A DNA stretch of 64,000 nucleotides, taken from positions 20,461,614 through 20,525,613 of the forward strand of contig NC_134015.1 in the NCBI RefSeq assembly GCF_040712315.1, given 5' to 3'. This DNA comes from Castanea sativa. Its lineage: Eukaryota > Streptophyta > Magnoliopsida > Fagales > Fagaceae. A program made the translations under genes and the position numbers. Below, in pieces: positions 43,900-55,272 of this stretch (positions are counted from its first letter, which is position 1; every line of letters starts with the position of its first letter). The notes beneath the pieces are model-generated. The model saw only the letters and a program-made list of their open reading frames with translations, ran no database searches and was not told the origin of the DNA.

Positions 43900-45498
43900 T
43901 AATGTAGGTATATCCGAATGTGAATATGATATGTTACCACCTTCAACATACATTTAGAATTACTTAGCATTAAGTATCGATAATTATAATTAACTTTTTA
44001 AATGTATGTTTTAGTTTTGTTTACGGGGGAAATTTTTTAAAAGAAGCTACCTATTAGAGTTGTTTTCTACTCTTCCTAAGTCATTTGCAAGTCGTATTAT
44101 CTTCAACATAATTAAAATTCTGTACTTCTTCATAACAATACATAATTTTAATATTATATACATGTAATTTTTTTTAAGCAAAGAAAAGTTTAGTTTCATC
44201 TTTGAGAGCATCAGCACATTTAACTTTAAGAGATGTACATTTTTTTTTCTCTCTCTCTCACTCTTACTAGGCCGACCAAATTAGACAATAAATTTGTTTC
44301 TACATTTGTTCCAAATGTCCTCTAGTAGTAATGTGGTCTTTTAGACGATTCTATAAGCAATATCAACTTGTAAATACAATATATCTATGCAAATATAGAA
44401 CAGTAGCTAGTAAATACTTAATCAGATTGACCATTTAAATTATGAGAATCTAGGGTTTGGAATTTGAGGTAATGAAACCCGAGGAAGGAAATAGTTATTG
44501 TTGAAATTTCAACGTATTGGGGAGACATCTATGGAGGTGGTTGTTTTTCATATTCAGAGAGTATTGGATTGCAAGCAATCCCTTGATCGGTGCTACAAAG
44601 CGCTCTTCTCCATATGGTTTACACATTAGAAACACTTAAAATAAGAGATGAAAAAAATGATAAAGTAATAAATGAAGAATACGAAAGTAATAAATGTGGG
44701 ATTAAATTAAATGGGTAAAGCTTCTATTCTCGAATCTCGATTGCTTCCCTCATTTAAGATAAAATTTTGGTTGTCAGAGTCATGGAAGTTTGGAATTGAC
44801 TTGAATCTAATCAAATGACCTAAATACCCTCCACTTTTACCGTTGATATTTTAGGTTAAATGTGCCGGCATAAAAATGATTCATCAAGCCTTTGGCCGGC
44901 GGTATGATAATTTGCGTTAAGTGCTGCAATAAAATTGCACGATTCATCAAACCTTTGGCTGGCGGTAAGCATTAATACGGGGCTTTTGTTTTCACTTTCA
45001 CTTTTGTTTTTGGGTTCTTGAAAAGTTTTGCCGTCCATAAGAGTTTCTTTATTTTTCCCATAAAACAAGTTTTGCATTCCAGCCATTCTAGATGATATTT
45101 AATTCAACAAATCTAGACTTACAAACTTTTTTAACCATTTGCATTAAATTAATTTATCTTGATTTAGAAATAAAAATAGTAGGTAGTATCAGTAATAGAC
45201 TTATATGAAAGTATTGTTACTCCAATTATAAATTGATATTTAGCAAGTTGAAAAAATAAAATAAAAAATGCTCCTCTAGCATTGCTCTCTATAATTAGGT
45301 TCCTTATGTGTAGATAATACATAAAAAAAAAAAGTTCCAAACAAGTTAGTTAATCCAATTTAATAGTACAACAGGAAAATAAGTTTATATATTTACCTAT
45401 TTCTTCTATACGATATTGTTTGAGTACTAGTATAATTTCAACATAATTTATAAACTAATAGAAGAGATGCTATTACTTTTGATTTATAAATTAGCACC
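43900..45498. other. AT-rich spacer
   Basis: No gene recognised. A 27-bp motif (GATTCATCAA(G/A)CCTTTGGC) is repeated at 44878-44904 and 44941-44967 within a 76-codon minus-strand frame without known features. Confidence 0.5.
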
Positions 45499-45938
45499 TA
45501 AGAGCATCCACAGCAGTGGAGCTAAAAATTTAACAATTTAGCTCCACTAAAAGTTACTTTATCTATTTTACCTACACACATGCTGCAGCAGTGGATCTAT
45601 TTTAGCTTTCAAAACAATAAAATAATATAAACATCACAATAAAATAATATATCTACCACAATAAAATAATACATCTCACTACGATAAAAATACCATAATA
45701 AAAAAGGTAATATGAACACAAAATAAAAAATTAATTTTTTTTTAGCTCTCATGAATAGTGCACATCTATCTATAGATGTGCACTGTAGCAATGAGCTAAA
45801 AAAATATAGATTTAGCTTCACTGCTGCATGCTTCTTTTTGGTGTTTTGGTGGAGCTAAAATAGCTATATAGCTATTTAGCTCCACTGCTGCAAGTGCTCT
45901 AATACAAGACATGCTATTACTTTTGATTTATAAATTAG
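45467..45938. repeat. 28-bp direct repeat bracketing the Tourist-like MITE
   Basis: The block ATGCTATTACTTTTGATTTA plus AATTAG (45467-45494) is repeated identically at 45911-45938, just outside the MITE and its TAA duplication. Confidence 0.8.
45502..45899. mobile_element. Tourist-like MITE (PIF/Harbinger type)
   Basis: 398 bp. Ends GAGCATCCACAGCAGTGGAG and, inverted, GAGCACTTGCAGCAGTGGAG; the ~25-bp terminal repeats continue with CTAAA. The target duplication TAA lies at 45499-45501 and 45900-45902, as for PIF/Harbinger elements. Inner subrepeats with CAGCAGTGGATCT also pair. There is no transposase gene. Confidence 0.85.
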
Positions 45939-46974
45939 TAATGTATGGTTATTATGTGTATAGCAATTTTTTTTTTTCTCACAACCTTCATATGCGTCAT
46001 AAGAGTTAGTGACGAAATATCATATGTAACAAATGACTTGGATTACTCTCTGGTGCTTATGTGCACTGGAAGAGACGAGCAAAATATGTGTTTTAAAATA
46101 ATCACATTTCAACCGAATATCCCTGCCAGTTTAATGAATATGGTCGTGTGGCTGCCCAAATTGTTTTTTACATGTAACAATGTCACTTCTCTTATTAAGC
46201 TACTCTTTTTTGAAGTTTTTTTTTTCTCATAAAATTATTAAATCAAAATCTTATTTGTTCCTATTTTAAGAGATTATTTTTAGGAAAATTAAGTTTTTTT
46301 TTTTTTTTTTGGGGAGAAAGTAATGAAAATTAAGTTGGTAGGTGGGCTTTTAATATATATATTACATATTTACCTACTATAGCGTGGCTGTGAGTAGTTG
46401 TTTGTCACTTACATATAGATCTACTATTTTTTTTTCACCATTCATATTCTGTCACATAACAGTTGTAACAAAAAAGTTGTGAGATATATAAGTTGTGATA
46501 CCAGATTTTATTTTATTTTTCGATAAGACATACTATAAAGTTTTTAAACCACAACAATTGTCCTTTTATATGTCATATATTTAAATTAAACTAAGAGCAA
46601 ATTACATTCCCCTCCCTTGAAATTTGAGGAAACAAGTTTTCCCCCATTGACATTCATTTGACCAAACTATGTTAAATTAAATTTAAAAATGTTGTTTTAA
46701 TCTACCCTTTGGTTAATGGAAAATTTCCAAAATTACTGTCCAGTTGTCCTTAAAAAACTTTATAATATCAGTTGGTAAGATGCAACAAAAAGCAACTAAA
46801 AAATCCACTTCAGCAACATGTTTTATAATATGCTCTTTTCAGTTTTTTTTTTATGTGAATGCACTTTTTTACTAATCATAGTAAACTTTTGGTAAAATGA
46901 ATTTGTTAAAAATTTGAAATATTTCCATTACAAATATTAATGGAAGAGAGGGGGGTGTCATTTTCTTCAAACCT
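45903..46974. other. AT-rich spacer
   Basis: Contains a 95-codon plus-strand frame (45945-46232) with hydrophobic stretches but no family likeness, and T-rich runs. I see no supported gene. Confidence 0.5.
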
Positions 46975-46977
46975 TAA

Positions 46978-47315
46978 TGCTATGTTTGGAAGTTTTGAGA
47001 TAATGGAGAGTAAAGAGGAATGGTTATCCTCCACCTTGTTTGGATGTTTTTAAAATTAAGTAAGGGAGGAGAGAATAATTAGTCTTTTCATTTGAAATTT
47101 TGTTAATATGATAAGGGTAAATTTGATAATTTATTTGGTCAAGTATTATTATGCTCCACTCTCCCTCCGAATCTCTCCAATTTGAGAGAATTAAAAATGA
47201 GGAGTTAGAAATACTCTCCCCCTCCTTTCTTAAAAAACATCCAAATAAAGTAATTAAATTACTCTCCCTCCTTCTACTCTACTTCACCTCCTTCCCCCAA
47301 CATCCAAACATAACA
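46978..47315. mobile_element. MITE with TGCTATGTTTGGA ends
   Basis: 338 bp; left end TGCTATGTTTGGAAGTT, right end the inverse of TGTTATGTTTGGATGTT, flanked by TAA on both sides (46975-46977 and 47316-47318). Purine-rich left and pyrimidine-rich right halves give a fold-back. Confidence 0.65.
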
Positions 47316-48173
47316 TAAAGGAGGTTAGTATTTTTTTTTCTTTTAGGTTTGGGAATGACTGTCATTCCTCAAAATCTTAAGGGAGGGAAGTCCAATTTGC
47401 CTTTACTAATCATTGTCTCTATTGTTGGAAAGGACCTGAGCACCATATATACCAGCCGTTTAAAAAATACGTTTCTTGCCACCGAACTATATGTATTTTC
47501 TCTTTGGACAAGATAAATATATATTTGTAACAAATATTTTTTTAATTTTATAAATTAATTTCATCAATATATATTTGAGTCAACAACCAGTAGGCCACAA
47601 ACAATCAATTTTACTTTTTACTTGCCAGTTTTTGTAACCACGTCATGTCTCTCTTATATTAAAAGACAAGTTCAAGATCCCTTGAAAGAAAAGGAGGCTA
47701 TCAACTTATTCCCCATTGTGACTTGTGAGACATCCAATCACACATGGACTCATAAAAGTTTAGTATCTAATATTCCCTCGCCATATAGGTTCACTCCTCC
47801 ATCTCAGCTGTTAGGACCCATTTGATTGAATGGATGGAAAAATGAGATAATAAAAACTAAGAATGATATAAAAAAAATTAAAGGATAGAAGAGATTTTAG
47901 TTTTTTCTTATGGTGTTTGGTTGGGAAAATGGAAAAGGTGAAGAATGTAAAACTCTTTTGTTAGATTGAGAAGATATATGGGAGGTTAGAAAATAAAATT
48001 TCTAAAAATTTACTATCATGTCCTTATTAAATTAAAAAAAAAAAACATGTTATATTTTTATTTAAAAAGTATGCATAAATGAGCACTTCATTATTATTAT
48101 TTTTTTTTTAAATGAAAGAGCACAAGAAGGTTAAAAAATGGTTAATAAAAGAAAGGATGAGCACAAAAAATAA

Positions 48174-48507
48174 GGGTCAAATACTATTTTAGTCCCTAAA
48201 TTTTACCAAAAGTTTGTTTTTCATCCTTAAACTTAAAAAAAAAATTCATCCCTAAACTTTGTAAAGAATTTTTTTAATAGTTTAGAGACAAAAATAGGGA
48301 TGATAAATGCACTTTTTTCAATAGTTTAAGAATAAAAAACAAACTTTTGGTAAAATTTAAGTACATAAATAAATAAATAAAAATCAATAGTTTAAAGACG
48401 AAAGACAAACTTTTTAATAGTTTAAGGACAAAAAATAAACTTTTTAAAGTTTAAGAATGAAAAACAAATTTTTGGTAAAGTTTAGGGACTAAAATTGTAT
48501 TTTACCC
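48174..48507. mobile_element. MITE with ~55-bp terminal inverted repeats
   Basis: 334 bp. Left arm GGGTCAAATACTATTTTAGT..., right arm the inverse of GGGTAAAATACAATTTTAGT..., matching through CCAAAAGTTTGTTTTTCATCC. Flanked by AAAAATAA on each side (48166-48173 and 48508-48515). The centre holds short related AGTTTAAGGACAAA units. Confidence 0.8.
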
Positions 48508-48754
48508 AAAAATAATAATAATATTAGGAAAAAAAAAGGATGAGCACGAAATTTAAATTAAAAAAAAAAAAGACAAGATCTGAAAAGTGGAAAAGGTAAA
48601 GAGGAAAAAAAAATAATAAAAAAACAGGCAATTTCGTCCAAAACTCCATATTCTCATTTTCTCTTGCATTTTCTTCCTAATCCATTTGGTTGGGTGGATT
48701 TTAGAGAGGATGGATAAAAATGAAAGAAAATGGAGAAGGAAAGAAATTTATTGT

Positions 48755-49274
48755 TGATGAGGTCAAAAAAATCACCAATAAATTGCCAGCACTCTCCAAC
48801 TCGAGTCAACACCTGCAAAGAGAAAATAAGGGGACCTAAAAGAGAGCACTGGTGTGGTGCCGGCCAAAAATCCTTCGAAGGTCAAGCTAGAATTCCTTTA
48901 CAACCCTAGAGTGCCAGAGTTGAGTCAATTTTGCATACCTTGATATCTAGGGTTTCTGGGGTATTTATATTGGCATAGAATTGCCTTTCCTTTTTGGATA
49001 CAACTTCCTTCTTGAGTTCTTTTCCATATAGGAGTCTTCTCAAACATGTGATGCAAGAAGTTCAAGTGTACACGTTTGCGTGGAGATAAAACAAAAGTCG
49101 ACTCAAACATATCAAGTGACATATAGCCAAGAATTTATAACTAATTCATATATGACGGATACTCAATAAAATTCAACCGTCCTATTTGCGTCACCTACGA
49201 TGTCAATCCGTCTTCTTCCTCTACGTCCCTTAAAGTTCAATGGAGATATCCGTCTCCTATTTTTATCCCCTTCA
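48755..49274 (-). repeat. 3' LTR of Tat-2
   Basis: 520 bp; minus strand begins TGAAGGGGATAAAAATAGG and ends in CA. A TATA box TATAAATA lies at 48962-48969 (minus). Confidence 0.92.
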
Positions 49275-49383
49275 GTTGCCCCCTTCAGTCCTTGGATCCG
49301 TCTTTGAAACCTGACGGATTCATGGAATGATTCATAAAGCAATATATTGAGATAGGACGGTCCTAGTGTACCATTATGGAGGA

Positions 49384-49389
49384 CACGTG
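49384..49389 (+). promoter_or_regulatory. G-box/ABRE upstream of the antisense gene
   Basis: GACACGTGGCC contains CACGTG in the ACACGTGGC context of abscisic-acid response elements, ~95 bases upstream of the TATA box and between the LTR and the antisense gene. Confidence 0.45.
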
Positions 49390-49479
49390 GCCTGTAGTTC
49401 TGGCGAAGGACATGTGGTCCTTATGGATTGGCTGTTTCCCCAAAACAAGGCGTCGCTTCGTATTCCTTGCCCTTCGTTC

Positions 49480-49487
49480 TATAAAAG
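49480..49487 (+). promoter_or_regulatory. TATA box of the antisense gene
   Basis: TATAAAAG in TTCTATAAAAGCC, 140 bases before the first splice donor and 250 before the ATG. It is well placed for a plus-strand promoter independent of the LTRs. Confidence 0.6.
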
Positions 49488-49619
49488 CCTGCCATTTCTC
49501 CCTTCATTTTCTCTTCCTATCAAAAATTTGTGAGCAGAGCGCCACCGTCATTACTACCGTGCATTCTTGTCGTTCAGCTAATCTATCCGTCGTCTCGCAT
49601 TAGAAGCCATCTCGATCCG

Positions 49620-49726
49620 GTATGTACTCCAAACCCTTCTCCCGTCTTTCTCTTTATTTTATTGTTTACATATATGTACTTTCTTTAGATTCGTCAGTGT
49701 CTTAGGTTATACCGTCATAAATGTAG
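49620..49726 (+). other. Leader intron of the antisense gene
   Basis: CCG|GTATGTACT at the donor and a T-rich tract then ATGTAG at the acceptor, three bases before the ATG. Leader introns often raise expression in plants. Confidence 0.5.
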
Positions 49727-49729
49727 GTA

Positions 49730-51883
49730 ATGTCTAGTGCGTCAAGTAATCAGTCGTTTGTCCGCGACGGGGCGGGCTACGATGAGAGATTCCCGTCAGG
49801 TCCAAGAGATCCTGACACTTCAAGTGAAGAAAGGAATTCGTCCAGTACCTCTTCTTCCCTAGATGAAGGTCTGGAGACAAAGAGTTCAGAGTCGTCAAGT
49901 AGTAGCTTAGACGGTGTGGATCCCCCCGTTCAATCAGTGATTGGCCCGGACGGTCTTAGGGAGTTCGTCATGCTACCCCTCTGGATGGTAAACGATTTTA
50001 GGTCGTCAATGACCGAATTCCATCTCAACACGCTTAGGACCAAGTATCAAATACCCGATAGCATCCGTCTGCCTCTCCCCCATAAGTTTGAGAAATGTTA
50101 CTACATGGGGATTGACGGTGTTGGGATTTATGAGCAAGCCCTAAAGGCAGGGCTTAGGTTCCCTTTGAGCTCTTTCCACCGTCAACTACTTCAATACCTT
50201 GCCCTATCCGTCACTCAGATCTTCCCAAATGCCTGGAGAGTATTCATAGGCGTAGAAGTTTTGTACGGGGCCACGTCTGACGGTTCTAGAAGGTTGACGG
50301 TGGAAGAATTCTTCCATTGTTATCGTCCAACGAAGATTGTCAAATCAAAAGGGATGTACAGTTTTGTAGCCAGGAGCCCGTTGTTGAGGCTCGTCAATGA
50401 TACACCGGACTCGAATAGAGACTGGAAGAGTAGGTATTTCTTTTTGGAAGGGGACGAATGGATGTGTTGTCCAGGGGATAGCACATATATGCCCGTCGAC
50501 ACTACATGGAGTATAATGCCTCCGTCGGGTATGCCATCGCTTTAGTTTCCGTCTAATTGATCTTTGAAAGTCATTTTATTTTTAAAAGTCTAACCGTCTT
50601 TTTTGCAGCTCGGGACCGTCCGCAAGTTTTCTTAGAGCAGTGGAGTTTCCTGGAGAGGATTTTCAACAAGACAAAGCTCCAGGAAAGGACGTGGGCACAA
50701 CTTGTCACCCTCGACACTCTCCATTGGTACTGTGACGGTCCTGATCCTTCGTCCACCGCCCGTTGTTACGATAACAGAGTTAGAAAACGTAAGTTAACTG
50801 TAATTCTCTCCGTCTTCTTTTAGCGCTGTCATTTTTGCTTCTATTCACACCCGTCTTTGATTTGCAGAGATGGACACTGTCAAGAGAAGAGCCTTCATCA
50901 AACAACAAGCAGCGAAGAAAAAACAAGAGGGTGGCCAAGCTAAGGGGACGGCTCCATCTCTTCCGTCAAAATGTAACCAACAAGAGAAGGTGGACCGTCC
51001 TCCTAAGAAGCAGAGGACCACACCAGAGCCCGTCGTGGCGTTGGAGGTTGAGAAGGCACCCGTCAGGCACGGAAAAGGCAAGGGCTTGATGAAGGGTCCA
51101 GCTCCCACAGGAGAGAAAGCACCCATCCTTTTTAAGGAAGACTCAAGCTACACCCTGGGAAAACTCTCGTCCATCCTGATGGTTGACGACTATGAAGACC
51201 TCGGCAATCACGCAACGGAGGCGATAGGAGAGACGGGTCTCTTTAATATTGCGCAGGTATTGTTAAATCCGTCTAACTTTGTTATGCTCATACTTATCCG
51301 TCATTTACATGGTGTTGTACTTTGTTTTCAGGCCATGCTGATGATGAAAGGATTAATGGACCGTTGCGTCAATCACGAGACAACAATGGACCATCTAAGG
51401 AAGAAGAACAAGACGATGGAGGATGAGCTTCACGACTTAAAGACCTGGAAGATCAATATGGACAGGAAGCTCAAGTGCTCGGAGGAGGTTAGAGGTGAGC
51501 TGGAGACGGAGAATGAGCGTTTACGCCAAATCTTGAAGGACAAGGAGAACGAACTGACGGAGACTAAGGCTAAACTCCACACTGCGAAAGAGATAGCCGT
51601 CCAGGAGTATCGCGACTCCGACCTCCTTCTGGCAGAGCTTGGGAGCTCCTTTGCTGACGGATTCGACTACGCCATCCGTCAGGTGAAGTCGTCGTATCCC
51701 GATCTGGAAGTATCCCACGTCTCTATTGAAGCCCAAGGGCAAATACTCGCGCAATCTGTCCGTTCAGAAAGCACAGACGAAGTGTTTGCCGTCACTGCTC
51801 CAGCTGACGAAGGTCAAGCTCTTCCTCCAAGTCAACCAAACGACGGTCAATTGATTGAGAATTCATCCCCGAAGAATGAGTAG
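49730..51883 (+). CDS. Spliced antisense gene of Tat-2 (Transposase_28/gypsy-type domain)
   Basis: Plus-strand gene opposite to pol. A leader intron (49620-49726) precedes ATG 49730. Coding exons 49730-50528, 50609-50788, 50868-51256 and 51332-51883 join with GT/AG borders (phases 1, 1 and 0) into one open frame of about 639 residues. The N terminus is Ser-rich (SSASSNQS). Residues ~90-220 resemble the 'putative gypsy type transposon' domain (PF04195): LNTLRTKYQIPDSIRLPLP, YEQALKAGLRFPLSSF, PNAWRVFIG. A basic KRRAFIKQQAAKKKQ patch could be a nuclear signal, and ~120 residues in the last exon form a likely coiled coil (MEDELHDLKTW, ENERLRQILKDKENEL). Antisense ORFs of this kind are known from Tat elements; their job is unknown. 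Confidence 0.75.
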
Positions 51884-52130
51884 TAATTTTTATTTTTTAT
51901 TTCTTTTTGTAAATATTTTTACCGTTGTAAGCGAACTTGCTGAACCGTCGTTTGTAATCGTACAATTTAACTTATCGAATCTTTTTTTTCTTTGCCTATT
52001 TGCTTGCTTATTATCCGTCGCACATTATATGCACGTTTATCCCATTTAGATAATCCCGTCTACTGTGAGGAATTTGTAGATGTTCGTCCTTTATTTGGGC
52101 TAGACTTTCATATGTATTTTTTTGAGACCC

Positions 52131-52750
52131 GTCCACTTTGTGGATCTTGGGTAATTCGTCCCCTTTGTGGACTTGGTTGGACATCTCTTAGGATGATCCG
52201 TCCACTTTGTGGACTTTGTAAGTCTTTATCCCTTTGGTATGATCCGTCCACTTTGTGGACTAGGTTTTTCATCCCTTTGGGATGATCCGTCCACTTTGTG
52301 GACTAGATTTTTTATCCCTTTGGGATGATCCGTCCACTTTGTGGACTTGTAGGTTTTTATCCCTTGGGATGATCCGTCCACTTTGTGGACTTGTAGGTTT
52401 TTATCCCTTTAGGATGATCCGTCCATATTGTGGACTTGTAGGTTTTTATCCCTTTGGAATGATCTGTCCACTTTGTGGACTTGTAGGTTTTATCCCTTGG
52501 GATGATCCGTCCATTTTGTGGACTTGTAGATTTTCATCCTTTGGGATGATCCGTCCACTTTGTGGACTTATAGGTTTTTATCCCTTGGGATGATTCGTCC
52601 ATATTGTGGACTTGTAGGTTTTTATCCCTTTGGAATGATCCGTCCACTTTGTGGACTTGTAGGTTTTATCCCTTGGGATGATCTGTCCATTTTGTGGACT
52701 TGTAGATTTTCATCCTTTGGGATGATCCGTCCACTTTGTGGACTTGTAGA
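52131..52750. repeat. ~44-bp satellite with internal palindrome, ~15 units
   Basis: Each unit has GATCCGTCCACTTTGTGGAC followed by TTGTAGG and a TTTTATCCCTT(T)GG tail. GTCCAC-TTT-GTGGAC is a perfect 6-bp-stem hairpin. In the right part, four unit variants (core CATATT, CACTTT, CATTTT, CACTTT) form a 176-bp higher-order repeat seen twice (52421 and 52597). Incidental plus-strand frames of 73-103 codons follow from it. The array lies between integrase and the antisense gene. Confidence 0.9.
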
Positions 52751-52919
52751 TCTTGAACACCTTACATTTCATATTTTCTGAATAAAAATTCCTCTCATTA
52801 TATCAGTTCGATAGACCATATTGTTAATGAAAAAAAAACTTGGGTTCTAATAAGTAAAAACTGTAACTATTTAAAAATAAACTGAAAATAAGGATAGATA
52901 TTGTCTCATGCCCACTGCA

Positions 52920-54281
52920 CTACTGGTAGTACTTCTTCAGGTGCTCTGTGTTCCACGGATGGCTCAATTTCCTTCCGTCTAACGTCTCCAAGTAGTACGT
53001 TCCTTTCCTATGCCATGAGATAATTTTGTACGGGCCTTCCCAGTTGGGACCCAGTTTCCCTAGGGATGCATCCTTCGTAGCACCGAGTACTTTTCGCAAT
53101 ACCAGATCTCCCACCTAGAAGTCCCTGTGCCGTACCTTGGAGTTGTAGTGTTTTGCCATCATGTCTTGGTACCGCGCCAGTCTTTGTGCTGCTGCTGCCC
53201 TGACCTCATCTACAAGGTCAAGCTCTAAACGCAATGCTTCATTATTCTTGCTCTCATCGTAGCTTTCCACACGGTAGCTTGCCAATCCCAGTTCTGTCGG
53301 TATGAGGGCCTCAGTACCATACGCCAATCGAAACGATGTCTCTCCTGTTGGCGTTCTTGCCGTTGTCCTGTACGCCCATAGAACACTTGGTAGTTCGTCT
53401 GGCCATATGCCCTTTGCCCCCTCGAGCCGGTTCTTGATAATCTTTAGCAAGGACTGGTTCGTGACTTCAACTTGTCCGTTGGCCTGTGGGTGGGCGGGCA
53501 ACCAGTAGTGATTTTTGATTCCTAGCTGAGAACAAAAGTCCCGGAATGCATCGTTGTCGAATTGCTTCCCGTTGTCTGAAACGAGCACCCTTGGAATCCC
53601 ATATCTGCAAATAATACTTCTCCATACAAAACTGCGAATGTTCTTCTCCGTGATAGTAGCCAGAGCTTCTACTTCTACCTATTTGGTGAAGTAGTCAATA
53701 CCAACCACCAAGAACTTCAGTTGTCTTACCGCGATAGAGAATGGACCTATGATGTCCAACCCCCATTGTGCGAACGGCCATGGAGCCGTCATAGGTGTGA
53801 GTTCTTCCGTTGGCTGTCTAATGAGATTGCCAAATCGTTGACACTTGTCGCAGGCTCTAACGTACACATGGGCATCCTTTTGCATTGTCGGCCAGTAGTA
53901 TCCTGTTCGGAGTAGCTTGTGCACGAGAGACCTTGATCCAGAATGGTTCCCACAAATTCCTTCATGGACCTCCCTCATCACATATTCTGCTTCCTCACGA
54001 CCAAGGCATCTTAGATATGGTCGGGAGAATCCTCTTTTGTAGAGGACGTTTTTAATTAGGATGAATCGGGCAGCTTTAACCTTCAATTTCCTTGCGTCTT
54101 CTTTACTATCTGGCAGCTTGCCATCTTTGAGGTATGCCATAATTGGGACCATCCAATCGTTCTCAGTCCTTACCTCCTGCATTCGAACATCATCTAATAA
54201 TGATGAAAGTTGGACAAATGACAATACTTGTTCTGCAGTGATCATATGTTCGGCCGAAGTAGCCTTTGCGAGTCGATCCAC
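52920..54281 (-). pseudogene. Tat-2 integrase
   Basis: Zinc domain GICGNHSGSRSLVH...CDKCQRFG complete (HHCC). Core acids are present in WGLDIIGPF, LVSDNGKQFD and ANGQVEVTNQ. The C-terminal domain has VGDLVLRKV and NWEGPYKI and ends HLKKYYQ. TAG codons at about 53676-53681 (a Trp position) and 53112-53117 (a Gln position) break it, so no complete enzyme can be made. The catalytic residues themselves are conserved. Confidence 0.88.
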
Positions 54282-54284
54282 TTC

Positions 54285-54740
54285 TTAGTTCTCCTCTCTT
54301 GGGATCTGGATTATCGTAAATTGGAGGTTATTCATCCGACCCTTCACTTCCTCGAGGTACCTTTTCATCCTCTCATTCTTGCAATCATAGGCCCCATTAA
54401 CTTGACTGGCTACGATTTGAGAATCGGAGTAGACGACTGCCTTCCTAGCCCCTGCTGCTATCGCAAGCTCTAGTCCCACAACCAGGGCCTCGTACTCTGC
54501 TTCGTTGTTAGTAGTGGCGAAGTCCAGACGGATCATGCATTCTATCTTATCTCCTTCAGGGGAGTGTAGTACGACGCTGACACCCCCAGCGTGTTTATTG
54601 GAAGATCCGTCTATGTGAATTCTCCAAGTGGGCGTCTCTTCTGCCCCCTGCTCCTCAATTGTAGTGAATTCCGCAATGAAGTCTGCCAGTATCTGTCCTT
54701 TCACAGCCGTTCGTGGCTGGTATTGGATATCGTACTCACA
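54285..54740 (-). pseudogene. Tat-2 second (archaeal-type) RNase H
   Basis: Active-site residues are visible in IHIDGSSNKHAG, NNEAEYEALV and VYSDSQIV; the end EVKGRMNNLQF is typical of Tat. A stop follows IPREEN near 54284, separating it from the linker and integrase. Confidence 0.85.
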
Positions 54741-55233
54741 AAGCCATCCGTCCTGCAGTTTCAGGATTGCTCATTGCTCTCTGTAAGGGCTGATCCGTAA
54801 GGACTTTTATGGTATGCGCTTGAAAATAGGGCTTGAGCTTTCGAGCTGCAGTCACAAGAGCGAAAGCGAGTTTCTCCATCCATAGGTATCTTTCTTCTGC
54901 TCCTCTCAGCTCCCGGCTAATAAAGTACACGGGCTTTTGTATCTTCCCTTCCTCTCTGATGAGAGCTACACTTACCGCTGCTAATGAGACGGCAAGGTAC
55001 AGGAACAATTCCTCCCCTGGCGTGGACGGACTAAGCAATGGCAGGGCAGAGAGATATGCCTTCAACTCTTCAAATGCCCTTTGGCATTCGTCCATCCACT
55101 CGAAAGATCTTCTTAGTGTTCTGAAAAAGGGGAGACACTTGTCCGTCACTCTTGATACGAACTTGTTTAAGGCTGCTATCTTCCCTGTCAAGCTTTGCAC
55201 TTCCTTTACCGTCCTCGGAGGAGATAGTTCCAT
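54736..55233 (-). pseudogene. Tat-2 RT connection and first RNase H
   Basis: Contains LTGKIAALNKFVSR, FEWMDECQRAFEELK, KPVYFISRELRGAEERY and HTIKVLTDQPLQ. The frame ends at GRMAL, where a small deletion near 54770 joins it out of frame to the segment leading to the second RNase H. A TAG near 55274 separates it from the polymerase domain. Confidence 0.83.
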
Positions 55234-55272
55234 AATCGCTTTTACTTTCTCTGGGTTGACTTCAATGCCCCT

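Noticed and set aside
52131..52750. CRISPR-like array
   Set aside because: Palindromic repeats with ~30-base intervals look superficially similar, but the intervals are themselves repeated, there are no cas genes and this is plant nuclear DNA.
51992..52781. 73-103-codon frames rich in MIRPLCGL-type repeats
   Set aside because: Produced by the 44-bp satellite; unit length variation shifts the frame, so no protein is maintained.
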